Below, piece after piece: positions 16,910 through 25,927 of a DNA stretch of 56,662 bases; within the stretch, counting starts at the first letter, position 1; each line of letters begins with the position of its first letter. The translations under genes and the position numbers were made by a program. This DNA is from a bacterium. GTDB lineage: Bacteria > Bdellovibrionota > Bacteriovoracia > Bacteriovoracales > Bacteriovoracaceae. Under the pieces are notes generated by a model. The model saw only the letters and a list, made by a program, of their open reading frames with translations. It did no database searches and had not been told where the DNA came from. The DNA is taken from the NCBI GenBank assembly GCA_030425045.1, contig JAUHVL010000018.1, positions 1-56,662 of the forward strand. The letters are read 5' to 3'.

Positions 16910-18193
16910 TTACTTAGACCATCTAGGAGTTATACAGTTTCCGAAATTGTTGGTGATCGACTTCAAAATACGCCCTTCCCTCGTCATTATGTATATATTT
17001 TGAACGGCCTTTGAGCGTGAAATCACTCTTTGTGAGCTAAAAGCAATAAACTGTCCATCATTTGAATAGGTAGGGTCTTCATTTGATCCGAAATCCTTGG
17101 TTAACCTGACTAAATTTCCGCCATCGTGATCAATTCGAAAAATATCAAAACGATTATCTAACCATGAAGAAAAAGCGATCTCTCTCCCATCGGGAGAAAA
17201 CCTTGGAGTGGCATTAAACTGACCAACAAAACTAACTCTCTTTACTGATCTTTCCGTTCCCCTAGGATCTGCAATATAAATCATTGGCTTACCAGGCCTT
17301 GCCGATAAAAAGGCCATCTTATCGCCAGTAAAATTAATACTAGGATCAACATCGGGAGTGTAATGCTTTGTCACCTGCCTTAAGCTTTTTGAAGATAAAT
17401 TCATCGCATAGATTTCAGCATTTCCCTTATGACTTAACGTAAGAAGAATCTCTCTATCTCCAGGCATAAAGACAGCACCCGAATTTATCCCTCCTCTTTT
17501 AGAGATGAGAGAGCTTTTACCTGTGGCCAAGTCATAGACGTAAAGGTTTACATTCCTTTTAGTTTTTCCACCGGTAATAAGACTATATAAAACCTTTTTA
17601 CCGCTGTAGGAAATCGCAGGGGAGATCACGGTTCCTCTATGTCTTGTCAGTTGAAATATATTTCCCCCGTCAAAGTCCATCTGATAAAGTTCTTTGATCG
17701 GTCTTCTTTTGGTACTTCCCCTATCTGAGACAAAAATAATTTTGGAAAGAAAAATAGATTTCTTTCTGGTAATCGACGAATAAACCTTGTCCGCAACTTC
17801 GTGAGCACTTGTTCTTAACTTAGCTTTCAATGTCGTAATATTTAATGTTTCACTAGGAATAATATTGCTTGGATTGAGACTATCTTTAATATCGACTCTC
17901 GTCTGAAACGTCATGGATGCTGTTTTCACAAAAGTGATACTTACTTGATAACGGCCATTACCAGTTCTTCCAATTTCAAATTTATCTGAATAGTATGAGA
18001 AATCATTTTCTATAATCTGCTGAATACTTCTTAAAGACGATGCATCTGACCCTGCTGCCCCATTGGCCGAATACTTAAAAACAATTTTGTCTTTCGCAAT
18101 ATTGGCATCTCCGACAGCAACAATTGATAAGTCGCTTTGGGCAAATAGAGAAAGTGAAATAAGGAGTGAAAAGAAAATACCTAATAACTTCAT
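16910..18193 (-). CDS. tolB: Tol-Pal system beta-propeller protein TolB
   Basis: A signal peptide (LSLFAQ) is followed by the TolB N-terminal domain (to about 165) and a six-bladed propeller of PD40 repeats with readable family blocks such as IFQLTRHRGTVISPAISYSG, DPSINFTGDKMAFLSARPG and ATPRFSPDGREIAFSS. TolB is periplasmic and hands Pal between the outer membrane and the TolQRA motor during constriction. The 427 residues fit. It starts 11 bases after tolA in a tolQRAB operon. No pal gene follows in the window, which departs from the common order. Confidence 0.95.
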   Translation of the reverse strand: MKLLGIFFSLLISLSLFAQSDLSIVAVGDANIAKDKIVFKYSANGAAGSDASSLRSIQQIIENDFSYYSDKFEIGRTGNGRYQVSITFVKTASMTFQTRVDIKDSLNPSNIIPSETLNITTLKAKLRTSAHEVADKVYSSITRKKSIFLSKIIFVSDRGSTKRRPIKELYQMDFDGGNIFQLTRHRGTVISPAISYSGKKVLYSLITGGKTKRNVNLYVYDLATGKSSLISKRGGINSGAVFMPGDREILLTLSHKGNAEIYAMNLSSKSLRQVTKHYTPDVDPSINFTGDKMAFLSARPGKPMIYIADPRGTERSVKRVSFVGQFNATPRFSPDGREIAFSSWLDNRFDIFRIDHDGGNLVRLTKDFGSNEDPTYSNDGQFIAFSSQRVISRSKAVQNIYIMTREGRILKSITNNFGNCITPRWSK

Positions 18194-18204
18194 ACTAGCT
18201 CCGA

Positions 18205-19005
18205 CTATAAGGGAAAACCTAAAAGAATAGAGCCATCACGAATGGCCTTACTTATTTTTTTAGGAGGAATAGGAAAACTTGTTTTTTTAACGGCTTCGAG
18301 TGCCCTTAAATCATACTCTTGATTACCACTGGACTCGTGAATCGACGCTTTGGTCAGTCTTCCTGAATTGTTTATAAAGATTCTTATTCGACATTGTAGT
18401 TCTTGCTCAGCTAAATAACTGGGGATACTCCAGTTTTCTCTCACCAAATCCGGCAAGACCGAAGCGTATTTTTCAAATTCTGTGGTCTCCGTAACAGACT
18501 TACCTCCGACGAGACTCTCACCCTTAGATAATTTATTTCCCGCAAGAACTAAGTTCTTTAGCTTTGATGTATTAAAATTGTCTTTTGCCTTATATTTACT
18601 CTCATCAATTTTTTTTGCCTTAGCAATTTTGTTATCAACTTTTTTTGAATACTGCTTAAGCATATCTTGGAAACTACTTTTTTTCTTTTCAACTTTATAG
18701 CTATCTTCTGTAATTTCTTCTTTTTTCTCTTCAATAACTCTCGTGGTTTCAGTACTCTCTTGTTGGGCCGCCCCCATTTGTCCTTGTAAACTTTTGAGTT
18801 CTTGGACAGACATCTCTGGCATGGCCACGACATCAACTTTGACTGACGACTGTACGAGCTTGAGGTTATAATCTCTCACTTTATCCATCTGATTTTTAAA
18901 AAAGAATCCCATCGCCACAAAGGCACCAAAGAGTAAGACGTGAGCAAAAGTCGAGCCTTTATAATAATAGTTCAATGACTTAAAAGGGTGGTTTTCAAGC
19001 TTCAT
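18205..19005 (-). CDS. tolA: TolA/TonB-type energy-transducing protein
   Basis: One membrane helix near residues 19-38 (FAHVLLFGAFVAMGFFF), a charged coiled or extended periplasmic segment (about 60-170, rich in E, K and Q), and a C-terminal TonB/TolA domain (about 180-266) with the family marks LVRENWSIP, CRIRIFINNSGRL and ALEAVKKTSFPIPP. It carries proton-motive force from TolQR to TolB/Pal. At 266 residues the linker is shorter than in E. coli TolA. Placement between tolR and tolB decides the TolA name over TonB. It overlaps tolR by 4 bases. Confidence 0.9.
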   Translation of the reverse strand: MKLENHPFKSLNYYYKGSTFAHVLLFGAFVAMGFFFKNQMDKVRDYNLKLVQSSVKVDVVAMPEMSVQELKSLQGQMGAAQQESTETTRVIEEKKEEITEDSYKVEKKKSSFQDMLKQYSKKVDNKIAKAKKIDESKYKAKDNFNTSKLKNLVLAGNKLSKGESLVGGKSVTETTEFEKYASVLPDLVRENWSIPSYLAEQELQCRIRIFINNSGRLTKASIHESSGNQEYDLRALEAVKKTSFPIPPKKISKAIRDGSILLGFPL

Positions 19006-19418
19006 GATTTCTTTTTTTCAATCTCTGTCACCAAAGCAATATTTGAAATGCCGTTATGTTTTAAAAAGGACATGATCGAAGCAACTTTGCCATAATCTAG
19101 CTTGAAATCGGCCCTCAAATAAACGGTTTCTGTTCTATTCTTTTTTTGTAAACTCTTTATTTCTTCGATCAATTCTGTTTTTAAAACTTTATCTTTCCCC
19201 ACAAAAAGCTCTCCAGAGAGAGTAATACTAAGAACAATTTGACTTGTGGTTAAGTTCAACGGACTCACTTCTTGAGTCTTTGGCAAATTCATTTGAATGC
19301 CATTGAGCATAAGTGGCGCTGTCACCATGAAGATAATCAGAAGAACAAGCATCACATCTACGAGGGGGGTCACATTAATATCACTAATACGACCTTTTTT
19401 AGATGTATTCATTCCCAT
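19002..19418 (-). CDS. tolR: TolR/ExbD-family biopolymer transport protein
   Basis: 138 residues with one N-terminal membrane helix (DVMLVLLIIFMVTAPLM) preceded by the family block SDINVTPLVDVMLV, whose aspartate D23 region lies in the proton path. The periplasmic C-terminal domain ends with the usual pattern of a short strand and helix (VYLRADFKLDYGKVASIMSFL). With TolQ it forms the proton-driven stator of the Tol system. It lies 2 bases after tolQ and overlaps tolA by 4 bases. Confidence 0.94.
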   Translation of the reverse strand: MGMNTSKKGRISDINVTPLVDVMLVLLIIFMVTAPLMLNGIQMNLPKTQEVSPLNLTTSQIVLSITLSGELFVGKDKVLKTELIEEIKSLQKKNRTETVYLRADFKLDYGKVASIMSFLKHNGISNIALVTEIEKKKS

Positions 19419-19420
19419 AA

Positions 19421-20119
19421 CTACAGAGTCCTTTCAAAATTATTTAACAACTCTTGTTCAAATGACTCCATTCGAGCATCAAGCTCATCCCCAGAGTTTT
19501 GAAATTGATTATAAAACCAAGTTGCAGGGATAGCGGCAGCGAGACCGACCGCTGTGGCGACCAAGGCCTCAGCAATACCAGGAGCTACAGCATCTAGGGT
19601 TCCTCCTCCAGAAGCAAGACCTGTAAAAGAGTTGATGATTCCCCAGACTGTTCCAAAAAGACCAATAAATGGAGAGACGGAACTAATACTTGCTAATGTG
19701 GAAAGTTGTTTTGAGACAATTGTCCTTGCTTCAACAACACCTTTTTTAATGGCCCTTTCAACAAAATGGAATCCAAACTTTTGCATATACTCACGATTGG
19801 ACATATTTGAAACAGATGCCTCTTGCCCAATGCGTGTCACTTCATCAAATCCATATTCAAACATTGATTTAAATGGTGAGTATGGCAAGCTTCCCATTTT
19901 CTCTTTAACTTCTGTTAGATCAGAACATTGCTCAAACAAGGCCATAAAGTTCTCATCATTTGTTTGTAAAACTCTAAAATGATTTTTTTTATAAAAGACG
20001 ATGGCCCAAGAAGCGATTGAAGCAAAAATTAAAATTAATAAAACTGCTTTAACAACCGGACCCGATTCTAGAATAATCGCCAAGATATCCATTTCACTTT
20101 GTCCCAACATATCCTCCAT
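19421..20119 (-). CDS. tolQ: TolQ/ExbB-family proton channel protein
   Basis: A 232-residue MotA/TolQ/ExbB protein with three membrane helices: one near 20-45, and a pair at about 135-160 and 175-200 containing FIGLFGTVWGIINSF and EALVATAVGLAAAIPATW, the conserved proton-channel region. It starts the tolQRAB operon. The start is open: ATG 20119 has no ribosome binding site, while the ATG at 20110 directly follows ggagg at very short spacing. Confidence 0.94.
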   Translation of the reverse strand: MEDMLGQSEMDILAIILESGPVVKAVLLILIFASIASWAIVFYKKNHFRVLQTNDENFMALFEQCSDLTEVKEKMGSLPYSPFKSMFEYGFDEVTRIGQEASVSNMSNREYMQKFGFHFVERAIKKGVVEARTIVSKQLSTLASISSVSPFIGLFGTVWGIINSFTGLASGGGTLDAVAPGIAEALVATAVGLAAAIPATWFYNQFQNSGDELDARMESFEQELLNNFERTL

Positions 20120-20182
20120 GAGTTTTTATAGGCTAATAAATTTTAAATCCTTTTGAAGATAATGTGAAATTTAACGAACTGT

Positions 20183-21007
20183 TTAATTTGATGAACGAGA
20201 TAGGTCTAATTTACTTCGGGCCTTCCATTTCCAATAGCTAATCACAATTGCTATTAAAACCGTCATATTAACCCAGTTTAACCGCACTTGTGGCTCAAGT
20301 ATTGAAAAGCCACTCTCCCACACTGGATCTAGTCCCAAAATAGCAACTGCTGGAGCAGTCAGACATAAATTGAAAAAGATTAAACTCTTAATTGATTTCT
20401 TTACGAGGACAAAATAAAAATTAAAAAAATGAACAATCAGAATAAAAGGCAGATAATCTAGCTCACTACCAAACTGAAAATAATTGAGAGCACCAAATAA
20501 AAGACTATAGATTACAAGTGAGGTCGACTTTTCAAAGTCTGAATGGGGAAAAATTCTTTCTAAAAAATAAACAAGTACAGAATCCAAAGAAAATAGAAAA
20601 AAAGAACTAAAAAAAGCAATAAGAACTTTTGAGATAAGGATGATTCGGCCATCTTCGAACTCTGGTTTAACAATAACAAGTGTTAAAAAGAGCAGAGTTA
20701 GAACTCCCACGATGTCTTGAGTCTTAATTCTTTTATTATTTTTAAGAACATTGAAAAAACCTACCCCCGCAGGAAGTTTAACCGAAATAAATTGATACAA
20801 ACAAAAGAGAGTCAGAATTTTAATCATTAAAAATATTGTCCAGCTCTTATCAAAAACCCATGCTTCTATATCCATCATCGAGTGATCGATAAGAAAGTGA
20901 AAAAAAGCTATTCCAGAAATAAAGATGACGTAGAAGAGACAACTTATAAAAATATAAGAAAACAAATACAGAAGTCTTTTTGTATAAAGAGAGCTTAGCC
21001 AGTTCAT
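20183..21007 (-). CDS. multi-spanning membrane protein of unknown function
   Basis: 274 residues with about seven hydrophobic segments (for example near 10-35, 50-72, 98-120, 125-150, 165-180, 190-205 and 215-270). I do not recognise a family or any catalytic motif. It overlaps the upstream exported-protein gene by 4 bases and is the last gene of the sppA-lapB operon, 63 bases before tolQ on the same strand. Co-transcription with two exported proteins suggests a small envelope module; what it does cannot be read from the sequence. Confidence 0.7.
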   Translation of the reverse strand: MNWLSSLYTKRLLYLFSYIFISCLFYVIFISGIAFFHFLIDHSMMDIEAWVFDKSWTIFLMIKILTLFCLYQFISVKLPAGVGFFNVLKNNKRIKTQDIVGVLTLLFLTLVIVKPEFEDGRIILISKVLIAFFSSFFLFSLDSVLVYFLERIFPHSDFEKSTSLVIYSLLFGALNYFQFGSELDYLPFILIVHFFNFYFVLVKKSIKSLIFFNLCLTAPAVAILGLDPVWESGFSILEPQVRLNWVNMTVLIAIVISYWKWKARSKLDLSRSSN

Positions 21008-21864
21008 CTGAGCTTATTATCTCTTGGTGGACTTAACCAATTGAGTTGCATTTCCGGAGAGGGATAGACTTTAAGATGCTTTTGATACATGACATTTGTT
21101 TTGACCAGCTCATCAATCTTTTTCAAAAGCCTAAAATAAGAATTCCATAATTTTTGATCTGACTTTAAAAGGCCATCCATTTTCTTTGTAATTGAAAACT
21201 GTTGCTTAAAAGTAAAACCCTTATCATAAATTTGTAAATCAAACTTCTTTAACAAGTCGTCTAAAAGCTTTGGATCCAAGGTTTTCCCATGAAAGTTTTT
21301 TCCAAACATATTTTTAATTTCAGTATAATCAATATTTTGTAGGAAAAGCTTTTCATCAACTCTTAAAAGGTCTTCTAAAAGCATGAGAGAGATTTCTAAC
21401 TTACTCAAATCCATGGTTCTAATAAAAGGAAGAGATACAACAAAGATATACTCATTCGCGTTACTAGGTAATGCATAGTGAGTGACATTGGGAGTGTTAA
21501 TATACAGAACTTTAATTTTCTTCTCATAAAGTCCTAATGTCTCAAGTAAAATAGTAAAGGCTTTTACGACACCATAGTCAGGCTTTCGAAAATCCCATTT
21601 TAAAACAGTGGCATTTTTAACAAGCCAATACTCCGAGAAGAAACTCCAAAAATCTTCTTCAGCGGGAAAATTATAATACTTTTTAGTTTTACTTTCACTT
21701 TCAGTAACTTGTTTTTGCTCACTCTCTTTTTTCTCATTTTCGATTTGTAAGAGACCATCATTTTTTAAGACTTGGCGGATATTATCAAAATTAACGACAT
21801 CTTTTTTTTCATTAGCTGAAAGATTCATCGTTAAAAATAAAATAACAATTGTTATGACTTTCAT
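21004..21864 (-). CDS. exported protein of unknown function
   Basis: A signal peptide (MKVITIVILFLTMNLSA) precedes ~270 residues. A lysine/glutamate-rich linker (about 20-65) leads to a mixed helical domain with GKTLDPKLLDDLLKKFDL and ISLMLLEDLLRVDEK. I do not recognise a family. It overlaps its neighbours by 4 bases on both sides, so translation is likely coupled with the membrane protein after it and the small exported protein before it. It is probably periplasmic. Confidence 0.7.
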   Translation of the reverse strand: MKVITIVILFLTMNLSANEKKDVVNFDNIRQVLKNDGLLQIENEKKESEQKQVTESESKTKKYYNFPAEEDFWSFFSEYWLVKNATVLKWDFRKPDYGVVKAFTILLETLGLYEKKIKVLYINTPNVTHYALPSNANEYIFVVSLPFIRTMDLSKLEISLMLLEDLLRVDEKLFLQNIDYTEIKNMFGKNFHGKTLDPKLLDDLLKKFDLQIYDKGFTFKQQFSITKKMDGLLKSDQKLWNSYFRLLKKIDELVKTNVMYQKHLKVYPSPEMQLNWLSPPRDNKLR

Positions 21865-22274
21865 TTAATTTTTGATTTTCCTTGATTATAGAGGTCGTAG
21901 AGTTTCCCCCAATAATACATTTCAGTGAGGCTTGGGTTTACGTAATCAAAAAAACGTGGGTATTTATTTTGATAACACTTATTTCTCTTTTTAGAGATAT
22001 CTCCTTTTTTGAGATAACCTTTATAGGGCCCCACATTGACGTGGTAGAATCCACTTTTCATTGTTGGGTTTCCCTTTTTACCTAAAACTTTTATGGGGTG
22101 ATTACATCCTATTGTTGATAAAGATTGTGAGTACCGAGAAGGGTTTTTATGAATATGTCCAAATAAGTTTTTATAATAACCAATAAAAGCAACATTTCTG
22201 TATTTTTTCTTTGCAGAAAGATTCGGAGAAAAAAGAATGGTGAAGATGAGTAAATACTTAATTATACCTTCCAT
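21861..22274 (-). CDS. small exported basic protein, possibly SH3-like
   Basis: 137 residues with a signal peptide (YLLIFTILFSPNLSA). The mature part is basic and aromatic. The stretch IKVLGKKGNPTMKSGFYHV followed by GPYKGYLKKGDI resembles a bacterial SH3 fold, in which short strands frame a lysine-glycine turn; this is a weak resemblance. The ATG lies within the 3' end of lapB (13-base overlap), giving translational coupling. It may bind the cell wall, but that is inference. Confidence 0.68.
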   Translation of the reverse strand: MEGIIKYLLIFTILFSPNLSAKKKYRNVAFIGYYKNLFGHIHKNPSRYSQSLSTIGCNHPIKVLGKKGNPTMKSGFYHVNVGPYKGYLKKGDISKKRNKCYQNKYPRFFDYVNPSLTEMYYWGKLYDLYNQGKSKIK

Positions 22275-23491
22275 CTAAATTTAATTGTTTCCCACTCATA
22301 ACACTGAGGACAACGCCAAAAAATTTCATCAGAGTTATAACCACAGTTACTACAAAAGTGTTTTGTTAACGACTGGTGCATATGATCGAGTAATTTATCC
22401 ATCCTTTCGATGGCCTCATCACTGCGCTTCAACTCGATTAATAACTTTATATACTCAATGACAACGGCTTCACTTGGACGTTCATTCTTACTTAAAAATT
22501 CCTTAATCAAATTATAAGCTTTATCGACTTCACCTCTTTGCTTAAGAAGTCGTACTTTAGTCAAAATGAATGAAGGTAAGATCAAAAGCTCTGTATCTTT
22601 TAACCCAAGAAAGAAATTATTCAAAATCTCTAACCTGGTATTATACTCTTTCTTTACTTGTCCATCTCCTTTGAAGTTCTCATGAAGAGATTCAAAAATA
22701 AAAGAAACGTACATGGGGTGTTCTTTCAAAAGCTCAACTAGAAGATCTTTTGATTTTTCGATATCACCAGAGGTTAAAAATAACCGCAACCTTAAGATTT
22801 TAGCTGATACACTTGGTGCAAAACGAAAGGCATCTTCTAAATCCTCATGACATTTTACAAAATCACCCTTTTCAAAATAGTTCTTAGCTTTTTGAACGAG
22901 AATATGAGAGATGGTCTCTGCTTGATTCTCATGTCCAACTTTTGAAAGCATAATTCTATAGTTATAAGCCTGATCCCAATCTTCTATATCTTCAAAGATT
23001 CGACACAGAGATTGAATAACTTCATACTCATCACGGTTGATTTTTAATACGTCTTTATAAGTCTCAATGGCTTTTTCAACAAAACCACCCTTATCAAAAT
23101 CGATGGCCAACTCTTTTAGAGAACGAAGTCGATCAGATTCCGTGATATTTTCTCTTGCGATAAGACTTCGATGAATACTGATCGCCTTTTCAATTTCACC
23201 ATTACTTCTAAAAAGTCCACCAAGTGCAAAATAGGTTTCGATGGTTTCACGGTTTATATCTACAGCATTAAGAAATTCCTTAATGGCCAAGTCTCGGTTT
23301 CCAGAAATAAGGTATTGAGTTGCATTTAAAAATACTTTTGATTGGGCTTCAAAAATAGAATTACGATATCTCTTTGAAAGCTTTACACCAGTGTCTCTTT
23401 CTATAAGGTAGTGATAAATCAAAACCAACGTTATCACGACAGCGATAATGGCCAGTAGATGCTCTTGAAACCAATATTGATCTAATTGCAA
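22262..23491 (-). CDS. lapB: LapB (YciM)-like TPR and rubredoxin-type protein
   Basis: An N-terminal membrane anchor (about residues 10-28) is followed by tetratricopeptide repeats covering ~45-370 (for example AIKEFLNAVDINRETIETYFALG and AIETYKDVLKINRDEYEVIQSL read in shorter pieces), and a C-terminal rubredoxin-like metal site with CSNCGYNS and WRCPQCYEW. This is the LapB arrangement; in E. coli it promotes FtsH proteolysis of LpxC and so sets lipopolysaccharide synthesis. The start is TTG with only a modest ribosome binding site, but the membrane anchor immediately after it fits the family start. It lies 10 bases after sppA. Confidence 0.88.
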   Translation of the reverse strand: MQLDQYWFQEHLLAIIAVVITLVLIYHYLIERDTGVKLSKRYRNSIFEAQSKVFLNATQYLISGNRDLAIKEFLNAVDINRETIETYFALGGLFRSNGEIEKAISIHRSLIARENITESDRLRSLKELAIDFDKGGFVEKAIETYKDVLKINRDEYEVIQSLCRIFEDIEDWDQAYNYRIMLSKVGHENQAETISHILVQKAKNYFEKGDFVKCHEDLEDAFRFAPSVSAKILRLRLFLTSGDIEKSKDLLVELLKEHPMYVSFIFESLHENFKGDGQVKKEYNTRLEILNNFFLGLKDTELLILPSFILTKVRLLKQRGEVDKAYNLIKEFLSKNERPSEAVVIEYIKLLIELKRSDEAIERMDKLLDHMHQSLTKHFCSNCGYNSDEIFWRCPQCYEWETIKFRWKV

Positions 23492-23501
23492 AAAGCGTCC
23501 C

Positions 23502-24455
23502 TTAGTTTAGTTGATAATAGAAAGAGCCATGTCCTTCAGCTTTTTGTTGTTTAATAAGACCTAGAACATTACTTGAAACTTCTTCCATATCTTCTAATAT
23601 TTTCCAAATTCCAGAAGGCTTCTTTTTCTTAATAAATTTGAGGTTGAGTTCACCTTCTAATTTTAATTCTTTGTGAATCGATCTACCCGCATCCCAAAGT
23701 CCTGCGAGCTCATCGACAAGGCCGTAGTCAAAGGCTTGCTTGCCAGAAAATATTTGTCCTTGAGCAAGCTCGTTAATATCTTTTTTAACTCTGTCTTTTC
23801 TCTTTTTCATAATATCGTCCATAAACTGTTGATGGACACCACCGATCACACTCTCCAGAATATCTCGCTCCTCTTGAGTCATCTCTCTTCCTGGATCTCC
23901 AATATCTTTATACCGACCAGCTGTAATATTGTTTTGCTTAACTTTTGCCCATTCAAATAATCGTGACAGGTTAACAAATTTCATAATAACCCCAATCGAT
24001 CCCGTTAGAGTTCCCGGGTTACTAAAAATCTTTCTCGCAGCACTTGCGATATAATAGCCACCACTGGCCGCAACAGTTCCAAAGGAAGCGTAAACAGGTT
24101 TACCTTTTTCTCCCTTACTTTGATCATACTCGTTATCAATTCTTGCCATTTCTTGATAGATCTCTTGACTTGGCCCAACGGCACCACCGGGTGAATTAAT
24201 TCTTACAATGATGGCCTTAACTGATTTCTCTTTTTCAGCTCTATGTAATAACTCGACAACAACTTTAGATTCCATGATCACGCCATTAACTTCAATGACA
24301 CCAATAGCATCTTTTCCAAGTCCTGAACGATCAAGGCCAAACTTCTCACCATCTCTAATCGACTTCATGGTATATGATGCAAATATCATCAATATTAAAA
24401 AGAAGATGAAAACCAACATTAAAATACCCAAGATAGAACGGTTAGAACCTTTCAC
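23502..24455 (-). CDS. sppA: signal peptide peptidase SppA (36K type)
   Basis: One membrane helix (about 8-30) and a serine protease domain of the short SppA type. The nucleophile is S131 in TVAASGGYYIA and the general base K183 in AGRYKDIGD, spaced as in the characterised Bacillus enzyme. Other blocks are VIEVNGVI, RINSPGGAV, NPGTLTGSIGV and SGKQAFDYGLVDELAG. It digests leftover signal peptides in the membrane. The GTG start is supported by gggga six bases before it. First gene of the operon sppA-lapB-three unknowns. Confidence 0.94.
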   Translation of the reverse strand: MKGSNRSILGILMLVFIFFLILMIFASYTMKSIRDGEKFGLDRSGLGKDAIGVIEVNGVIMESKVVVELLHRAEKEKSVKAIIVRINSPGGAVGPSQEIYQEMARIDNEYDQSKGEKGKPVYASFGTVAASGGYYIASAARKIFSNPGTLTGSIGVIMKFVNLSRLFEWAKVKQNNITAGRYKDIGDPGREMTQEERDILESVIGGVHQQFMDDIMKKRKDRVKKDINELAQGQIFSGKQAFDYGLVDELAGLWDAGRSIHKELKLEGELNLKFIKKKKPSGIWKILEDMEEVSSNVLGLIKQQKAEGHGSFYYQLN

Positions 24456-24570
24456 TCGAAACTCCCCTAATCCAAGACAGCATAATTCAACATATATAGT
24501 CCCAAAATATTGATTCTACGTAAACGTCTTTTCAAATACCGGACTAAAAAACTCCGCTAACGAGCAACTT

Positions 24571-24598
24571 TAAAGAACCGTGTAGTTTACACCGATAA
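24571..24598 (+). promoter_or_regulatory. FliA (sigma-28)-like promoter candidate
   Basis: TAAA (24571-24574, extended TAAAGAAC) and ACCGATAA (24591-24598) are separated by 16 bases; the enterobacterial consensus is TAAAGTTT, 11 bases, GCCGATAA, which counts as 15 after TAAA. Transcription would start near 24605, leaving a short leader holding the ribosome binding site aggagg. It would drive the 85-residue exported protein. Confidence 0.45.
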
Positions 24599-24616
24599 AG
24601 AATTATAGGAGGAGTA

Positions 24617-24874
24617 ATGAAAGCAATCATTCTTGCCATTAGTCTATATTTTGTCGTTTCTCAAATTCAGGCGAAATCTCCTGTGGTCGATGATACTGCC
24701 ACGGGTGGTCAACAATTTGATCAGTTTCAAGAGAATAATTATCGAGTACGCAGTTTAAGTTCTGAAAACTCTGACTTAAAGCAAATAAGAAATCCTTCTT
24801 CTGACAAAGATGAAGTGAAAGCTAAAAAAGAAGTCGTTGATCCGGCTCCAGAACCTTGGCCTTATTCAGAATAA
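24617..24874 (+). CDS. small exported protein of unknown function
   Basis: 85 residues with a clear signal peptide (MKAIILAISLYFVVSQIQA) and a short polar, probably disordered mature part ending PAPEPWPYSE. It has a strong ribosome binding site (aggagg) and the FliA-like promoter candidate at 24571-24598. No family recognised. It stands alone between divergent sppA and convergent rlmN; its stop codon directly abuts that of rlmN, leaving no room for an intergenic terminator. Confidence 0.72.
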   Translation: MKAIILAISLYFVVSQIQAKSPVVDDTATGGQQFDQFQENNYRVRSLSSENSDLKQIRNPSSDKDEVKAKKEVVDPAPEPWPYSE

Positions 24875-25915
24875 TTAAGAAGTAGCTGTATCGAGTTTAC
24901 TTTTCAGTTGTCCACAAGCCGCCAGGATATCATCACCCTTGGTGATTCTTACAGTACAAGTATAGCCATTATCTAATAAGCTCTTTTGAAACCATTTGAT
25001 TTTTTCTTCACTAGGCTTTTTAAATTTTGATTCGGGATATTCATTAAAGGGAATGAGATTAACTTTCGATTTATCTTTATCTAATAAATTCATCAGTCCT
25101 TTAATATCATCCTCACCATCATTGAGATCTTTTATTAGAATATATTCGTAAGTAATTCTTCTTCTGGCCTTGAGGGGAATTTTTTTGATGGCCTCAAATA
25201 ATCTTTTCAGATCATAAGCCTTATTAATGGGCATAAGCTCAGAGCGAATATTATCGTGAGCAGCGTGAAGCGAAATAGCGATATTGACAGGTGGAAAGTC
25301 GAATAGCTTTTCAATTTGAGGAACTAACCCTGAAGTCGATAATGTAATTTTTCTCTGAGAGAGGTTGAGACCTTTATCTTCCATAAAGACTTTAGTTGCT
25401 CTTTTCACAGGCTCATAATTATGGAGAGGTTCCCCTTGTCCCATATAGACAATATTTGTGAGTTTTTGCTCACGCTCTTTAAGAAATTGGGCCACCACAA
25501 TCAACTGCCCAACAATTTCACCGTCAGACATATGCCGCTTAAGTCCCATCGTTCCTGTATGGCAAAAGGTACAACCAATTGCACAGCCTACTTGAGTCGA
25601 AAGGCACTGAGTGAGACGATTTGAAACGGCAGGTATCACAACCGTCTCAACCGTCTGGCCATCATATAACTGTAAAAGAAATTTTAATGTTCCATCTCTC
25701 GACTCTCCCTTCCAGACAATCTTTGGAAGTTCGAGCGAAAAGTTTTCTGTGAGAAAGTTTTTTACCTTATTAGAAACATTACTCCAGTTATCTGGATTGG
25801 TTTCTAACTTGCGGTAGATCCAATCGTATACTTGGTCACTAGCATATGGAGCGAGCCCGGCCTCTTTAAGAGAGGACCTCATTTGCGCTAAGGTTAGACC
25901 ATAAAGTGAGCTCAT
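24875..25915 (-). CDS. rlmN: 23S rRNA (adenine-2503-C2)/tRNA methyltransferase RlmN
   Basis: A radical-SAM methyltransferase. The cluster motif is GCAIGCTFCHTG with C111, C115 and C118 (numbering from the ATG at 25915), and the C-terminal ILAACGQL holds the second methyl-transfer cysteine. Other family blocks are DGQTVETVVIP, MGQGEPLHNY, ITLSTSGLVP and AISLHAAHDN. It methylates A2503 of 23S rRNA and A37 of some tRNAs. The frame can be extended one codon to a TTG, but the ATG is preferred. Length 346, within the family norm. Confidence 0.96.
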   Translation of the reverse strand: MSSLYGLTLAQMRSSLKEAGLAPYASDQVYDWIYRKLETNPDNWSNVSNKVKNFLTENFSLELPKIVWKGESRDGTLKFLLQLYDGQTVETVVIPAVSNRLTQCLSTQVGCAIGCTFCHTGTMGLKRHMSDGEIVGQLIVVAQFLKEREQKLTNIVYMGQGEPLHNYEPVKRATKVFMEDKGLNLSQRKITLSTSGLVPQIEKLFDFPPVNIAISLHAAHDNIRSELMPINKAYDLKRLFEAIKKIPLKARRRITYEYILIKDLNDGEDDIKGLMNLLDKDKSKVNLIPFNEYPESKFKKPSEEKIKWFQKSLLDNGYTCTVRITKGDDILAACGQLKSKLDTATS

Positions 25916-25927
25916 CAATATTCATTC

